Source: Halobacillus massiliensis (lineage in GTDB: Bacteria; Bacillota; Bacilli; Bacillales; Halobacillaceae). From it: a DNA stretch of 64,000 nt. The stretch covers positions 339,155-403,154 of the forward strand of contig NZ_LT800499.1 in the NCBI RefSeq assembly GCF_900166625.1, given 5' to 3'. Made by a program: the position numbers and the translations under genes. The notes under the pieces are model-generated. The model did not search any database and had not been told where the DNA came from. It saw nothing but the letters and a program-made list of their open reading frames with translations. Positions 1 to 8,831 of the stretch are shown here, in pieces (positions within the stretch are counted from its first letter, which is position 1; each line of letters begins with the position of its first letter).

Positions 1-90
1 CAGGATGACCTTCATACTGCAAAAGATAATGATTTTGAGGAAGAAGATGAAGATCCACTTGGAGATTTCCTTTCAGCTATGAATAAATAA
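1..90 (+). CDS. C-terminal end of an unidentified protein (partial)
   Basis: The plus strand is open from the first base to a TAA at 88-90 and encodes 29 residues that are very acidic (a run of D/E) and end in DFLSAMNK. The start lies outside the window, so the family cannot be recognised. The frame is supported by a strong terminator immediately after the stop. Confidence 0.6.
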   Translation, partial: QDDLHTAKDNDFEEEDEDPLGDFLSAMNK

Positions 91-92
91 AA

Positions 93-128
93 GAAAGCCC
101 CTGGAGAACACTCCAGGGGCTTTCTAAT
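93..128 (+). terminator. Rho-independent terminator
   Basis: Perfect 14-bp stem (93-106 with 111-124) around an AACA loop, three bases after the stop of the partial gene. It may also serve the convergent zinc-ribbon gene. Confidence 0.85.
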
Positions 129-157
129 TTGCGGACTAACTTTTTCAAAAAGATGGA

Positions 158-406
158 CTAAGTCAATGGGTTATGTTCAGCGAAGCTTAAGAAAGTGCGC
201 TCATCTTCAATAAGACCGCAGGCTCCACACTGAACTTTATATTCTGGTCCCTGATAATCCATATGATACGACGCCAGCTGACCATTGCTGCATTCTGAAA
301 TTACTTCTCCAGAACGGGGATCAAGCTGGATAGAAGTGGAAACTTGCTTAATTCTATTAAATCGTGACCGGTTGGTTTTACAGTTGGGACACAAATAAGG
401 TTTCAT
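158..406 (-). CDS. Small zinc-ribbon protein of unknown function
   Basis: An 82-residue protein with two cysteine pairs, CPNC near residue 6 and CGAC near residue 60, spaced as in a treble-clef or zinc-ribbon fold. There is no signal peptide or membrane segment, so it is probably cytoplasmic. The start has a good site (AAAGGAG about 9 bases upstream). It is a single gene convergent with the upstream partial gene. I recognise the layout as a conserved Bacillaceae hypothetical protein but cannot assign a role; nucleic-acid binding is only a guess from the fold. Confidence 0.7.
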   Translation of the reverse strand: MKPYLCPNCKTNRSRFNRIKQVSTSIQLDPRSGEVISECSNGQLASYHMDYQGPEYKVQCGACGLIEDERTFLSFAEHNPLT

Positions 407-530
407 AGATTTCTTCTCCTTTATTTCGTATTCCTTGTTTTATTATTATGGTGTATAAAGGAAAAGAATATACATGAGTGCCTATTTCCCGGGAAATTAA
501 TGAAAAATAATGAAGCAATACAGATGGCCG

Positions 531-863
531 TTATTTTATATGTGTTGAATCTTCTTCATTATCCATCCATTCTTGGGACCATGACTCTATATTTTTAATA
601 ATCGGTGTTAAGGATTGACCTTTTTCCGTTAAAGAATACTCTATACGAACGGGCGTCTCAGCGAAAACTTCACGTTTTATCAATCCCTGCTGTTCCATAT
701 CCTTAAGTCGATCGGATAATACTTTGCCGCTGATACCGATAGCCGTTTCAATATTCTTGAAACGTTTGCTGCCATCCAGTAGTTGGTGAATGATAAGTCC
801 TGTCCAACGCTGACTTAATATTTTTATTGCTCTTTCGAACCGGGGACATACGGATTTATTCAT
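531..863 (-). CDS. HxlR-family transcriptional regulator
   Basis: A 110-residue winged-helix protein of the HxlR family, which often senses redox or electrophile stress. Visible are the N-terminal Cys in NKSVCPRFERAI (a position used for sensing in some family members), the helix-turn-helix around residues 35-65 with LSDRLKDMEQQGLI, and the wing with RIEYSLTEKG. I choose the ATG at 863 because AGGAG lies 9 bases upstream; the GTG and ATG further out fall inside or against that site. It is a single gene with no adjacent target that I can name. Confidence 0.85.
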   Translation of the reverse strand: MNKSVCPRFERAIKILSQRWTGLIIHQLLDGSKRFKNIETAIGISGKVLSDRLKDMEQQGLIKREVFAETPVRIEYSLTEKGQSLTPIIKNIESWSQEWMDNEEDSTHIK

Positions 864-1002
864 GATCATCACTCCTAGTCTAAATATACCATATTACACA
901 CCCCAGTTACATAGGAGAGATTCATGGTTGTAGCGAGTTAGCGCCAGAGTTTTATTACGCTGGTTTTCAGTGGGGATGGGCAATGTAAAGAGAGAAAGAA
1001 CT

Positions 1003-1033
1003 AAAAAAACCCCGTTGCTGGGGCTTTTTTTGC
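1003..1033 (-). terminator. Bidirectional terminator after the capA-like gene
   Basis: A run of A, then CCCC, a short loop, GGGG and a run of T. The hairpin has T-tracts on both strands and lies about 45 bases beyond the stop of the minus-strand CapA-like gene. Confidence 0.7.
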
Positions 1034-1076
1034 TGGAAATGAAAGTTTCTCAGTTTGTAAATATCATGGGAATGGC

Positions 1077-2195
1077 TCACTCTTCTATAAATGTCAATTC
1101 AGGCAGCCATTGTGAAAGATGGGATTTTGTATCAGTCATAACTTTCTCTTTATTTGGAAGAAGTTCCTTCGAAATTTTATGTAATGGGATAACCTTAAAA
1201 GCTTCTTTGTCTTCGGAAGTTACATAAGTTATCACAAAACGAGGATTTTCTATGCTTGTTTCCTCCTGTTCTTTTAGAACATCAAATTTCATAATCCCTC
1301 CTATCCTTTTTTCATGTGACTCCTGTCCTGAGAAAAAATTTCCCAGGGAATAGACTGTCAGCATTTGATGTCCGCCTTTTCCTTTTACCCATTCCATAGG
1401 CTGAAGAACATGAGGATGGTGGCCAATTACGACATCGACACCTAAATCTGCTGCATATTGCACAAGATCTTTCTGATAATCGTTCGGGTAAGGTTCATAC
1501 TCATCACCAAAGTGAAGACTTAAAATGGTTATATCACTTAGTTTCTGGGCTTTTTTTACATCGTTTGCGATTCTCTTTTTATCTATTAGATTCACTAGGT
1601 AAGACTTATTTTTAGGAACAGGGATACCATTCGTTCCATATGTATAGCTCAACACCGCTGTATCAATACCTTCTTCTGTTTCCACAATTCTTATTTCGCT
1701 GCGGTCTTTTTCATTTTTGTAGGCCCCCGTATACACCATTCCAATTGAGTCCCAATGACTTAAAGCTTCCTTGATGGCTTTCTCGCCCCGGTCCAGCGTA
1801 TGGTTATTGGCAAGCGTGACGATATCAACGCCTAGTTCTTTTATTTGGGTGCCAAATTCTTTTGGACTGTTAAAGCTGGGATAGCTGGATAAGCCGATTT
1901 CTTCACCACCAATCATTGTTTCCTGATTAGCGATAGTAAGAGTCGTATCTTCGAGGTAAGGCTTCACGTCCTCCATCATCGGCATGAAATTATATCCACC
2001 ATTTGTTTCTGCATTTTCGTATACCCGATCATGCAGCAAAAGGTCTCCTACAGCCGAAATGCTGATTCTGCTTGTAAATCCTTTTTCTTTTAATGTGGGA
2101 GTAATATTTGAGTAGGAATGGGGTTGGGCAATCTGAGGCTGATCCCCACAGGCTGTTGTGAAAAGACAACAAATGATTAGTAATATTTTCTTCAA
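1077..2195 (-). CDS. CapA/PgsA-family lipoprotein (metallophosphatase-like)
   Basis: A 372-residue protein of the bacterial capsule protein CapA family, related to PgsA of poly-gamma-glutamate synthesis and built on a calcineurin-like fold. Family motifs are present: AVGDLLLHDRV, ANNHTLDRGEKA, HFGDEYEPYPND and IGHHPHVLQPMEW, which carry the likely metal ligands. The N-terminus is a lipoprotein signal ending FTTAC. The start is TTG at 2195, with AAAGGAG 8 bases upstream; a longer frame exists but would put 32 residues before the signal peptide. No pgsB or pgsC lies nearby, so polyglutamate synthesis is not shown; many stand-alone family members have unknown roles. Confidence 0.8.
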   Translation of the reverse strand: MKKILLIICCLFTTACGDQPQIAQPHSYSNITPTLKEKGFTSRISISAVGDLLLHDRVYENAETNGGYNFMPMMEDVKPYLEDTTLTIANQETMIGGEEIGLSSYPSFNSPKEFGTQIKELGVDIVTLANNHTLDRGEKAIKEALSHWDSIGMVYTGAYKNEKDRSEIRIVETEEGIDTAVLSYTYGTNGIPVPKNKSYLVNLIDKKRIANDVKKAQKLSDITILSLHFGDEYEPYPNDYQKDLVQYAADLGVDVVIGHHPHVLQPMEWVKGKGGHQMLTVYSLGNFFSGQESHEKRIGGIMKFDVLKEQEETSIENPRFVITYVTSEDKEAFKVIPLHKISKELLPNKEKVMTDTKSHLSQWLPELTFIEE

Positions 2196-2287
2196 CCAAA
2201 CCTCTCCTTTACAATGAAATACACAACTTTTTACCTGTTCTATCAAAAAATGAAAAAGAGTATTCATATTAGAAGTTACATAGGTGG

Positions 2288-2851
2288 TCAAGCGGCTTTA
2301 AAAAGGCTGTCCGATAGCAAGGATATTCGAGTAAGACGTCTTCTGGCTTTAATACCGATCCAGCTTGCCAGGAATGCTTTAACAAAACCTCCAATAAGAA
2401 AGGGGTAAAAACCGGCTGCCAGCGCGCTGTTCCAGTTAAAATTGAGGTGGATCTTCAGCCATATCGTTCCAAAGAAAAGAGTGACAAACATTCCCGCCGT
2501 ATTTGCAACTAATGCCGCGGGGATAGTAAAGCAGGTTTTTTCTAAAATGATACCAATTATGGCAACTGCAGCTATGAATCCGATAATATATCCCCCTGTT
2601 GGACCTGTAATGACTTGAACCCCACCGCTGAAACCTAAAAATATCGGTGAACCGACAGCGCCAATTAAGGCATACTCAGCCATAGCTGCTGCACTTTGAC
2701 GGCTGCCTAAAATAGTAGCCGTCAGGCCAACAGCCAAGGTTTGTCCGCTGATAGGAATGAGGGAGAGGGGGATTTCAATTTGGGCGAGCCCTGCAGTTAC
2801 AGCTGCGAATACAGTACTGTTTCCTATGAATCTGAGTTTTTTGTTTTTTAT
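2288..2851 (-). CDS. bioY: Biotin transporter BioY (apparent ATA start)
   Basis: Substrate-binding (S) component of an energy-coupling-factor transporter for biotin, with about six membrane segments. The conserved core is clear: AGLAQIEIPLSLIPISGQTL at the N-terminus, then GSPIFLGFSGG and GPTGGYIIGF. The homologous frame opens upstream of any ATG, GTG or TTG. The only codon at proper distance from the ribosome binding site (GAAGGTGG) is ATA at 2851-2849, followed by KNKKLRFIG. That gives 187 residues, the usual BioY length. The first regular start codon, a TTG at 2737, would delete the first membrane segment. No EcfA or EcfT gene is adjacent. A BirA-like box lies just upstream. Either a non-canonical start or a mutated or misread ATG. 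Confidence 0.85.
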   Translation of the reverse strand: MKNKKLRFIGNSTVFAAVTAGLAQIEIPLSLIPISGQTLAVGLTATILGSRQSAAAMAEYALIGAVGSPIFLGFSGGVQVITGPTGGYIIGFIAAVAIIGIILEKTCFTIPAALVANTAGMFVTLFFGTIWLKIHLNFNWNSALAAGFYPFLIGGFVKAFLASWIGIKARRRLTRISLLSDSLFKAA

Positions 2852-2866
2852 AGAGAGCCACCTTCT

Positions 2867-2897
2867 TTGTTAATTTCTGTTAAATACAAATTTACCA
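2867..2897 (-). promoter_or_regulatory. Candidate BirA (biotin repressor) box
   Basis: On the plus strand TTGTTAAT, 15 bases, ATTTACCA. This matches the Bacillus BirA box layout TTGTTAAC-N15-GTTAACAA at 12 of 16 half-site positions with the correct spacing. It lies 15 bases upstream of the bioY ATA codon, which fits biotin-dependent repression. Confidence 0.6.
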
Positions 2898-2931
2898 TAT
2901 TTACATTTGGAATCCTATAAAGGGGATATTT

Positions 2932-3164
2932 TTGAGAAAAAACTTTATTATCTATATTAATTGGTATATAATGGACGGATACTCTATTTTTTATTCTACT
3001 ACTCTTTAAATTGCTTGAGTAAAGGAATCTAAAGTAGATTTTTCTATATGTAGTTACGTTTGCTTATTTTGAAATTCTCAAAATGAAGACACTGCATTAT
3101 AAGTTTTTTAAGTAAAACGCCAGCCATACGGGATGAGAGAGCCTTTAGAGAAAAGGGCTTTTTT
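2932..3164 (+). ncRNA. Candidate small RNA in the bioY-ltaS gap
   Basis: The gap 2852-3315 has no convincing gene. On the plus strand a promoter-like pair TTGAGA-17-TATTAA (2932-2960) precedes a perfect 7-bp hairpin (3066-3084). A terminator-like stem with a six-T tail follows at 3140-3164, about 150 bases before the next ORF. This could be a roughly 200-nt independent transcript or an attenuated leader. I do not recognise a riboswitch class. Evidence is sequence layout only. Confidence 0.3.
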
Positions 3165-3315
3165 CACGTGTAGGCCATAACTACTAATGTTTGTGACAAA
3201 ACTGAGTACATTTTGTTACAATTATTTCAATTTATTAAAACTCGATCGTTTTAAGTACAAAAAATAGGGGATATAAGGTAAAATAAGTGAGTGCAAAATT
3301 AACGGAGGTTTTACT

Positions 3316-5244
3316 ATGTTTACAAAAAATAAACATTCCAAACGAGACAAACGAGATGGAAATTATAAACAAAAGATTTTAATTTACACTTTAGTCATCG
3401 CTCTTTTCTGGGCGAAGATGTACTTCATACAAGGAAGCATTTTTACGCTGGGAGTAGAGAACTCCAATGAAGCAGCTATCCTTGCATTTAACCCGCTGAG
3501 CAGTATTTTCTTACTGTTTGGTTTAGGTGTGTTCCTTTTTGGAAGAAAGGGTTTATTAGCTACTTATATTTTTGGTTCTGTACTTCTATATGTGAACGTT
3601 CTATTTTATCGTGAATACAATGACTTTATTACAATTCCAATGCTGGGACAGGTCGCTAACCTAGCAGGATTAGGCAGCAGTATTACGAACATTCTATCTA
3701 TTTCTGACATTCTATTGTTTGTAGATGTTTTTGTCGCTGTATTTCTATTATTCTATGTAAAACCTTCTCGTTTTACTTTCTTTATACCCAAACGCAGGGA
3801 AGGTTTAATCCTAGCAGTTATTGCAATTCCTCTTTTTCTTGTAAACCTTGCATGGGCAGAAACTGAGCGTACAGATTTACTTGAGCGGGCTTTTGACCGC
3901 AATATGCTTGTTAAATATATCGGTGTAATGAACTATCATGTATATGATATTGTGCTTCAAGGCCAAACAGAAATGAAGAAAACATTTGCTGATAGTAACG
4001 AATTAGTCCCTGCTATTAACTATTTAAATGAGAAGCATACAACGCCAAACAAAGAGATGAAGGGTGCCGCAGAAGGCAAGAATGTCATCATGATATCGCT
4101 TGAAAGTACTCAGACATTTGTTGTAGACAACACACTAAATGGTGAAGAAATCACCCCTTATTTTAATGAATTAAAAGAAGAAGGGGCGTATTTCAATAAC
4201 TTCTATCATCAGGTCAAGCAGGGCCGTACGTCAGACTCTGAGTTTATCACTGAGAACTCCCTATATGGTTTGAACCGTGGAGCCGCCTTCTTTACTCATG
4301 CAGGCAATGAATATGAGGCCTCCCCAGAATTGTTAGGAGAGAATGGCTACTATACAGCAAGCATGCACGCGAATGATAAATCATTCTGGAACCGTGATGT
4401 TATGTATGACTCCCTGGGTTATGATAAATTTTATTCAAAAGCTGATTATGAAGTAACAGAAGATAAATCGTATGGCTGGGGCTACTTGGATGAATATTTC
4501 TTCGAGGATTCATTAGATAAAATGGAAGAAATGGAACAGCCTTTCTATACGAAGATGATCACATTGACGAATCACCACCCGTTTGTACTGCCTGAAGATA
4601 AGAAATATATTGAGGAAGGCGATTTCTCAAGTGGTACATTGAATCGTTACTTCCAGACAATGCGCTACCAGGATGAAGCTCTAAAACAGTTCGTTGAAGA
4701 TTTTAAGCAATCTGATCTTTATGATGATACAATTTTAGTAATCTATGGGGACCATGAAGGTATTTCCGAGAACCATACTCAAGCGATGAGTGAATATCTG
4801 GATAAAGATATTAATGATTATGAGCAATTCCAGCTTCAGAGAGTACCGCTTCTTATCTTAGGTGAAGGAATTGACGGAAAAGAGTATGATACAGTTGGTG
4901 GTCAGATTGATCTGCGTCCGACACTTATGAACCTTCTAGGAATAAAAGACGATAACCCGGTTCAATTCGGTCAGGATCTCTTTAGTGAGGATCGACGAGA
5001 GATGATGATTACTCGTGATGGGGATTTTGCTAATGAAGAATATGTAGGTGTGAAAGACCAATGCTATGACCGTGAAACAGGGGAACCAGTTGAAGGTGAA
5101 GCTTGTGCACCTCTATTTGAAGAAGCACAAGAAGAGCTGGCCTTGTCTGACTCCATTATATACGGAGACTTACTGCGTTACCTCGATGAAACAGAAGTCG
5201 TTGAGGAAATGGAGAGCGAAAAAACTGAAGAAACAAATAAGTAA
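3316..5244 (+). CDS. ltaS: Lipoteichoic acid synthase family protein (LtaS type)
   Basis: A 642-residue membrane enzyme that transfers glycerol phosphate from phosphatidylglycerol to build lipoteichoic acid. Five membrane helices lie at about 22-39, 53-75, 79-98, 131-148 and 163-181. The extracellular sulfatase-like domain begins near 250. Catalytic features are visible: metal ligand Glu263 in SLESTQ, nucleophile Thr305 in QGRTSDSE, and the metal-binding YGDHEG. A Bacillus genome usually has several paralogues (LtaS, YfnI, YqgS, YvgJ), so the exact one is uncertain. It is a single gene with AACGGAGG at the start and its own terminator. Confidence 0.9.
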   Translation: MFTKNKHSKRDKRDGNYKQKILIYTLVIALFWAKMYFIQGSIFTLGVENSNEAAILAFNPLSSIFLLFGLGVFLFGRKGLLATYIFGSVLLYVNVLFYREYNDFITIPMLGQVANLAGLGSSITNILSISDILLFVDVFVAVFLLFYVKPSRFTFFIPKRREGLILAVIAIPLFLVNLAWAETERTDLLERAFDRNMLVKYIGVMNYHVYDIVLQGQTEMKKTFADSNELVPAINYLNEKHTTPNKEMKGAAEGKNVIMISLESTQTFVVDNTLNGEEITPYFNELKEEGAYFNNFYHQVKQGRTSDSEFITENSLYGLNRGAAFFTHAGNEYEASPELLGENGYYTASMHANDKSFWNRDVMYDSLGYDKFYSKADYEVTEDKSYGWGYLDEYFFEDSLDKMEEMEQPFYTKMITLTNHHPFVLPEDKKYIEEGDFSSGTLNRYFQTMRYQDEALKQFVEDFKQSDLYDDTILVIYGDHEGISENHTQAMSEYLDKDINDYEQFQLQRVPLLILGEGIDGKEYDTVGGQIDLRPTLMNLLGIKDDNPVQFGQDLFSEDRREMMITRDGDFANEEYVGVKDQCYDRETGEPVEGEACAPLFEEAQEELALSDSIIYGDLLRYLDETEVVEEMESEKTEETNK

Positions 5245-5247
5245 TAT

Positions 5248-5284
5248 AAAAGCCTTCACTCTTAAAAAGAGTGAAGGCTTTTTA
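5248..5284 (+). terminator. Terminator of the ltaS-type gene
   Basis: Stem AAAGCCTTCACTCTT paired with AAGAGTGAAGGCTTT around an AAA loop, followed by T residues, 4 bases after the stop. Confidence 0.9.
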
Positions 5285-5319
5285 GTATTTCGAGAAAGGC
5301 TGCTCTGTTGTTTTAAAAG

Positions 5320-5595
5320 AGGGGAACCGACAGCTCGTTATGCTCGCGGATCTCGCCTTGGCTCTATCTCCCTTCAGGAGTCTCGCCATGTCCCAGCCTC
5401 ATTATCGGGGGGCGGTGTAAAAGGAACATTATGGTTAGAGAAAGATCGTCTGCCTTCGTCCTTTTACGGTAAGGTTCCGTTACACTAATAAACATAAAGG
5501 GCCGGGGAAACGATGAGACTCCAATGGGAGAAAAGAACAGGGGGAGATCCCGGCTGAGGAAGCTCACCGTTGGCACACGTAAAGAGAGCCTTTTC
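5320..5595 (-). repeat. Paired intergenic repeat, locus I (B and A elements, inverted)
   Basis: Two foldable repeats sit side by side: a diverged B element (about 5320-5432) and an A element that starts with GTTCCGTTAC at 5474. Both read in reverse relative to the copies at 34 and 45 kb, so the A-then-B order is kept on the minus strand. The A element contains GGGCCGGGGAAACGATGAGA and its complementary arms. No protein frame here is credible. This and the flanking terminators fill the gap 5245-5683. Confidence 0.7.
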
Positions 5596-5628
5596 TACAG
5601 ACCGGTCTTCTATATGAGGACAAATGGA

Positions 5629-5672
5629 ACCAAAAAAGCTTTCACTCATATAAGAGTGAAAGCTTTTTTGGT
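5629..5672 (-). terminator. Bidirectional terminator after the TauE gene
   Basis: A 19-bp perfect stem (5629-5647 with 5654-5672) around ATATAA with T-tracts on both strands, 11 bases from the stop of the minus-strand exporter gene. Confidence 0.85.
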
Positions 5673-5683
5673 CTAAGGGCTGT

Positions 5684-6460
5684 TTAAAAAATATCCCACC
5701 AGATTTTAATAGTTGTAACCAGAATCAGAATGGCAAGAATCGATTGCAGCACCTTCGTATTCATCACTTTTCCTGCTTTCGCTCCTAGAGGGGCGGCAAG
5801 AAGACTTGCTATAATCATAATAAGTGCTGCCGTATAATCAACCTGCCCTGTTGTAATTTTGCCTATAGTAGCTCCAATAGAAGATATCAGCGTGATAGCC
5901 AGTGAAGAAGCAATCGTCATTCTCGTTGGTATTTTTAAAACGACGAGCATAATAGGAACTAACAGAAAGGCTCCGGCAGCCCCGACAATTCCAGCTCCTA
6001 TACCGACGATTAATGCCAGACCAGAAGACAGCCATTTAGGGAATGTAACCTGATCAAAGGGAATATCATCGATTCCTTTTTTAGGAACGAACATCATTAT
6101 AGCAGCAATTAATGCAAGCAGACCGTATACCATGTTAATAGCTGATTCCGGCATAAACCGTGAGCCGAAACCTCCGATGAAGCTTCCAATTAAAATACTC
6201 ACACCCATGTACAAGATGAGCTGTTTATTGAGATAGCCGCCCTTACGGTAGGCCCATACTCCGCCAATCGTGGCAAAAAATACTTGAACAGCACTGATTC
6301 CTGAAACTTCATGAGCTGTAAAGGCGGTCATTCCGACAAGAGGAGGTATATATAAAAGCATAGGATATTTAATAATTGAGCCGCCTATACCTAACATTCC
6401 AGATACGTAAGAACCTATAAAACCGATAATAAATATTGTTATTATTAATCCTATTTCCAT
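5684..6460 (-). CDS. TauE/SafE-family sulfite or sulfur-compound exporter
   Basis: A 258-residue membrane protein with about eight hydrophobic helices and the family hallmarks [18 protein letters not shown] near the N-terminus and [17 protein letters not shown] in the second half. Family members move sulfite, organosulfonates or related anions out of the cell. It is the last gene of the sulfur operon and corresponds in place and size to YrkJ of Bacillus subtilis. The context (rhodaneses, TusA proteins, a persulfide hydrolase) suggests export of sulfite or thiosulfate produced during persulfide detoxification (inference). Confidence 0.85.
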   Translation of the reverse strand: MEIGLIITIFIIGFIGSYVSGMLGIGGSIIKYPMLLYIPPLVGMTAFTAHEVSGISAVQVFFATIGGVWAYRKGGYLNKQLILYMGVSILIGSFIGGFGSRFMPESAINMVYGLLALIAAIMMFVPKKGIDDIPFDQVTFPKWLSSGLALIVGIGAGIVGAAGAFLLVPIMLVVLKIPTRMTIASSLAITLISSIGATIGKITTGQVDYTAALIMIIASLLAAPLGAKAGKVMNTKVLQSILAILILVTTIKIWWDIF

Positions 6461-6514
6461 TTTGATTCCACACCTTCCTAAATAGAGAGAGGAACCTGTG
6501 CAGGTTCCTCTTTC

Positions 6515-6742
6515 TTAGCCTTTTTTAATCCAGAATTTCAGCACATCTGCTTCTTCTTCACTTTGCAGAAGCTCATGGTCTCCAGACTTAGCCCAGGCTG
6601 TAAGATCACTCTTTGCGCCTTTATCTGTTGCGTGAATTTCTAAAATGTCTCCTGTATTAAGTTCTTTCATTGCTTTTTTTGTCTTTACTATGGGCATCGG
6701 GCATGCTAAGCCTTTGGCATCTAATATTTTTGTAGAATTCAT
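6515..6742 (-). CDS. TusA-family sulfur carrier protein
   Basis: A 75-residue protein with the TusA signature GLACPMPIVKTKKAM; the Cys of CPMP carries a persulfide in this family. It corresponds to YrkI. It lies between the hydrolase and the exporter genes with short gaps, so the genes are probably one transcript. Its role is to relay sulfane sulfur between the rhodanese and hydrolase partners. The substrate here is inferred from the neighbours. Confidence 0.9.
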   Translation of the reverse strand: MNSTKILDAKGLACPMPIVKTKKAMKELNTGDILEIHATDKGAKSDLTAWAKSGDHELLQSEEEADVLKFWIKKG

Positions 6743-6778
6743 TGATAATCCCTCCGATAATGTGATTTGATTTGTTTT

Positions 6779-7906
6779 TTATCTAACCGCACAGCGGTTA
6801 GGGCCGATTTCCATTTCGCGCTGTTCTTCTGCTTCCGGGTTAATTTTACCCATGTTTGTTTCTCTGATTTGCTCATAAGCATTGGGCTGTAGCGGCAGAT
6901 TCTCTGTAACCATTTTTCTAAACTCTTGATCGTCCGTCATGTTTAAGCCGTGGTTCTTCTCAAAGAGCGTACCCAGCTTTTCAGCGACTGTACCATCATC
7001 ATTAAGTTCTTCCATGATCATAAAGTGGGCAGGAAGTACAATTAGCGCTTCAGATAATTCTTTATAGCGGTCGTAAAGTGTATCACGCAAATCTTGTACC
7101 CAGTCTTCTGCTTTACCAGCTAAGTCTGGACGGCCGATGGAATCAACAAACAGGATATCTCCTGAAAGCAGGTATTGATCATCAATGATGAAAGAAGTAG
7201 ATCCTTTCGTATGGCCGGGTGAATACAGGGCATTAATTGAGATTTCTGTATTACCTACTTGAACAACGTCTCCGTCTTTTAGAGCTTCATAAGAAAACGT
7301 TACTTCTTCCGCGTCTTCAGGGGGCAGCCAGTAAGCTGCTCCTGTTTGCTCAGCAATAGTACGTCCACCGGAAATGTGATCGGCATGAAGGTGAGTATCA
7401 AAGACATGCTTAATGGTGGCACCTTTTTCCTCCGCGAACTGTGTGAAAATATCCGTCATACGAGTGGCGTCTACTATTGCTGCTTCTCCTTCAGAAATGA
7501 CCATATAAGATAAGCAGCCTTTTCCGATACGGACGAATTGATAGAGTTCTCCGCCGTTAGACAAGTCTCCTGCTTTAACGGGATGGAGGTATTCACTCCA
7601 GGCTTTCATTCCGCCTTTAAGATAAGAGACATCTATTCCTTCCTCTGAAAGCATTTCAGCAACCATTACGGATGAGCCTTCTTTCGCACACACTACTATA
7701 ATTTCCTCATCCTTCGGCAGCTGTTCCATAATCTCTTCAACACCATCCAGAAGTTCAAAATAAGGGATGTTCAGGTAGGAAAGGTTTTCACCTTCAATTT
7801 TCCAGTCTTTAAAAGCATCTTCGTTACGCACGTCTAAAATAAACATCGGTTTATTATTAAAAATACTATTAGTCACTTGTTGAGCTGTCATAGCTTTAAC
7901 TGTCAT
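6779..7906 (-). CDS. Rhodanese/metallo-beta-lactamase hydrolase, persulfide-dioxygenase-like (YrkH type)
   Basis: A 375-residue two-domain protein. A rhodanese domain (about 1-108) has a cysteine at position 73 in [10 protein letters not shown] metallo-beta-lactamase domain follows, with H172-x-H174-x-D176-H177, further ligands in SPGHTKGS and LSGDILF, and a late PAHF. This architecture and neighbourhood match YrkH of B. subtilis and resemble CstB-like persulfide dioxygenases, which oxidise low-molecular-weight persulfides to thiosulfate or sulfite. In CstB the rhodanese part is C-terminal, whereas here it is N-terminal, so equivalence in chemistry is an inference. Confidence 0.85.
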   Translation of the reverse strand: MTVKAMTAQQVTNSIFNNKPMFILDVRNEDAFKDWKIEGENLSYLNIPYFELLDGVEEIMEQLPKDEEIIVVCAKEGSSVMVAEMLSEEGIDVSYLKGGMKAWSEYLHPVKAGDLSNGGELYQFVRIGKGCLSYMVISEGEAAIVDATRMTDIFTQFAEEKGATIKHVFDTHLHADHISGGRTIAEQTGAAYWLPPEDAEEVTFSYEALKDGDVVQVGNTEISINALYSPGHTKGSTSFIIDDQYLLSGDILFVDSIGRPDLAGKAEDWVQDLRDTLYDRYKELSEALIVLPAHFMIMEELNDDGTVAEKLGTLFEKNHGLNMTDDQEFRKMVTENLPLQPNAYEQIRETNMGKINPEAEEQREMEIGPNRCAVR

Positions 7907-7946
7907 CTTTTATTACCCCCTAAGGTATTATTTTAGTTAAAAAAAT

Positions 7947-8507
7947 TTAGTTTTCTTTTACAGTTTCGCCTTTCCATTGACTCATGCCTGGTTCTACATT
8001 ATAAACTTTCTCAAACCCTTGATCAGAAAGCTTTTGAGCCGCCATGTCACTGCGGTTCCCTGTATGGCAAACGACATAAATTTGTTTCTCTTTATCCAGT
8101 TCATTGACACGTATATCCAGCTCTCCGAGTGGAATGGAAACAGCACCAGGAATGTGTCCAAATGCATATTCTGCAGATTCGCGGACATCAAGGATTAAAG
8201 AATTTTCCGAAAGAGAAGCAATTGATTCATTATCCACTACTTGCGGATGTTTCTTTTCCTGTTTCTCTTCATCCGACGATTTACGAATGTAGTGATAAAG
8301 TACTTCGTCTTCCTCATGGGTTCCTAAATACTGCTGGCCGGTCTTCTCCGACCATGCTTTAATATCAGCCGTAGATCCTTTATCTGTCGCCTGCACTTCA
8401 ATCACCTGGCCGGGTTTAAGTTCTTTGATTGCTTTTTTAGTTTTTACTATTGGCATAGGACATGCTAAACCTTTTGCATCTAAAAGTTGATCAGCTTTAA
8501 TAGCCAT
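7947..8507 (-). CDS. TusA-rhodanese fusion protein (YrkF type)
   Basis: 186 residues with two sulfur-transfer modules. An N-terminal TusA domain (about 1-75) carries GLACPMPIVKTKKA. A C-terminal rhodanese domain (about 92-184) has its active loop in VVCHTGNRSD. The fusion suggests direct sulfur hand-over from the rhodanese cysteine to the TusA cysteine. It is the equivalent of YrkF. The linker at about 75-90 is lysine- and glutamate-rich. It belongs to the same operon, 40 bases upstream of the hydrolase gene. Confidence 0.9.
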   Translation of the reverse strand: MAIKADQLLDAKGLACPMPIVKTKKAIKELKPGQVIEVQATDKGSTADIKAWSEKTGQQYLGTHEEDEVLYHYIRKSSDEEKQEKKHPQVVDNESIASLSENSLILDVRESAEYAFGHIPGAVSIPLGELDIRVNELDKEKQIYVVCHTGNRSDMAAQKLSDQGFEKVYNVEPGMSQWKGETVKEN

Positions 8508-8525
8508 ATTTACATCATCCTCCTG

Positions 8526-8813
8526 TTATATTGTTTTACCTTCATAGTTCATCATACCGCCATCCATATTGGAGACTTTATATCCTTGCTTCTCAAGAAA
8601 TTGCGTGGCCTGGCCGCTTCTGCCTCCAGATCGGCAGACCATAATATACTCTTTAGCTGAATCTAATTCATTCATTTTAAATTGTAATAGACCAAGGGGT
8701 ATATTTACGGCTCCTGGAATTTTTCCTTCAGCCACTTCTGATGTTTCCCTAACATCAATAATGTTTAAATCCTGATAAGCTTTTTCAACTTCTTTTGGTG
8801 TAATTGTTTTCAA
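8526..8813 (-). CDS. Single-domain rhodanese sulfurtransferase
   Basis: A 95-residue rhodanese with its active-site loop in VCRSGGRSG near residue 60 and a typical NIIDVRETSEVAEGKIPGA entry. The start is taken as TTG at 8813, with AAAGGAGG 8 bases upstream; an earlier TTG only two bases from the site is less likely. It lies between the DsrE-like and TusA-rhodanese genes, the position of yrkG-like genes in related clusters. It probably moves sulfane sulfur from persulfides to the TusA carriers. Confidence 0.88.
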   Translation of the reverse strand: MKTITPKEVEKAYQDLNIIDVRETSEVAEGKIPGAVNIPLGLLQFKMNELDSAKEYIMVCRSGGRSGQATQFLEKQGYKVSNMDGGMMNYEGKTI

Positions 8814-8831
8814 CTTCAATTCCTCCTTTTA

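Noticed and set aside
1077..2195. A capsule (poly-gamma-glutamate) operon around the CapA-like gene
   Set aside because: No pgsB or pgsC homologue is adjacent; the neighbours are bioY and an HxlR regulator.
5364..5576. Short frames on both strands inside the repeats at 5.3, 34.1-34.8 and 45 kb
   Set aside because: They lie in palindromic repeat DNA, differ between copies and lack ribosome sites.
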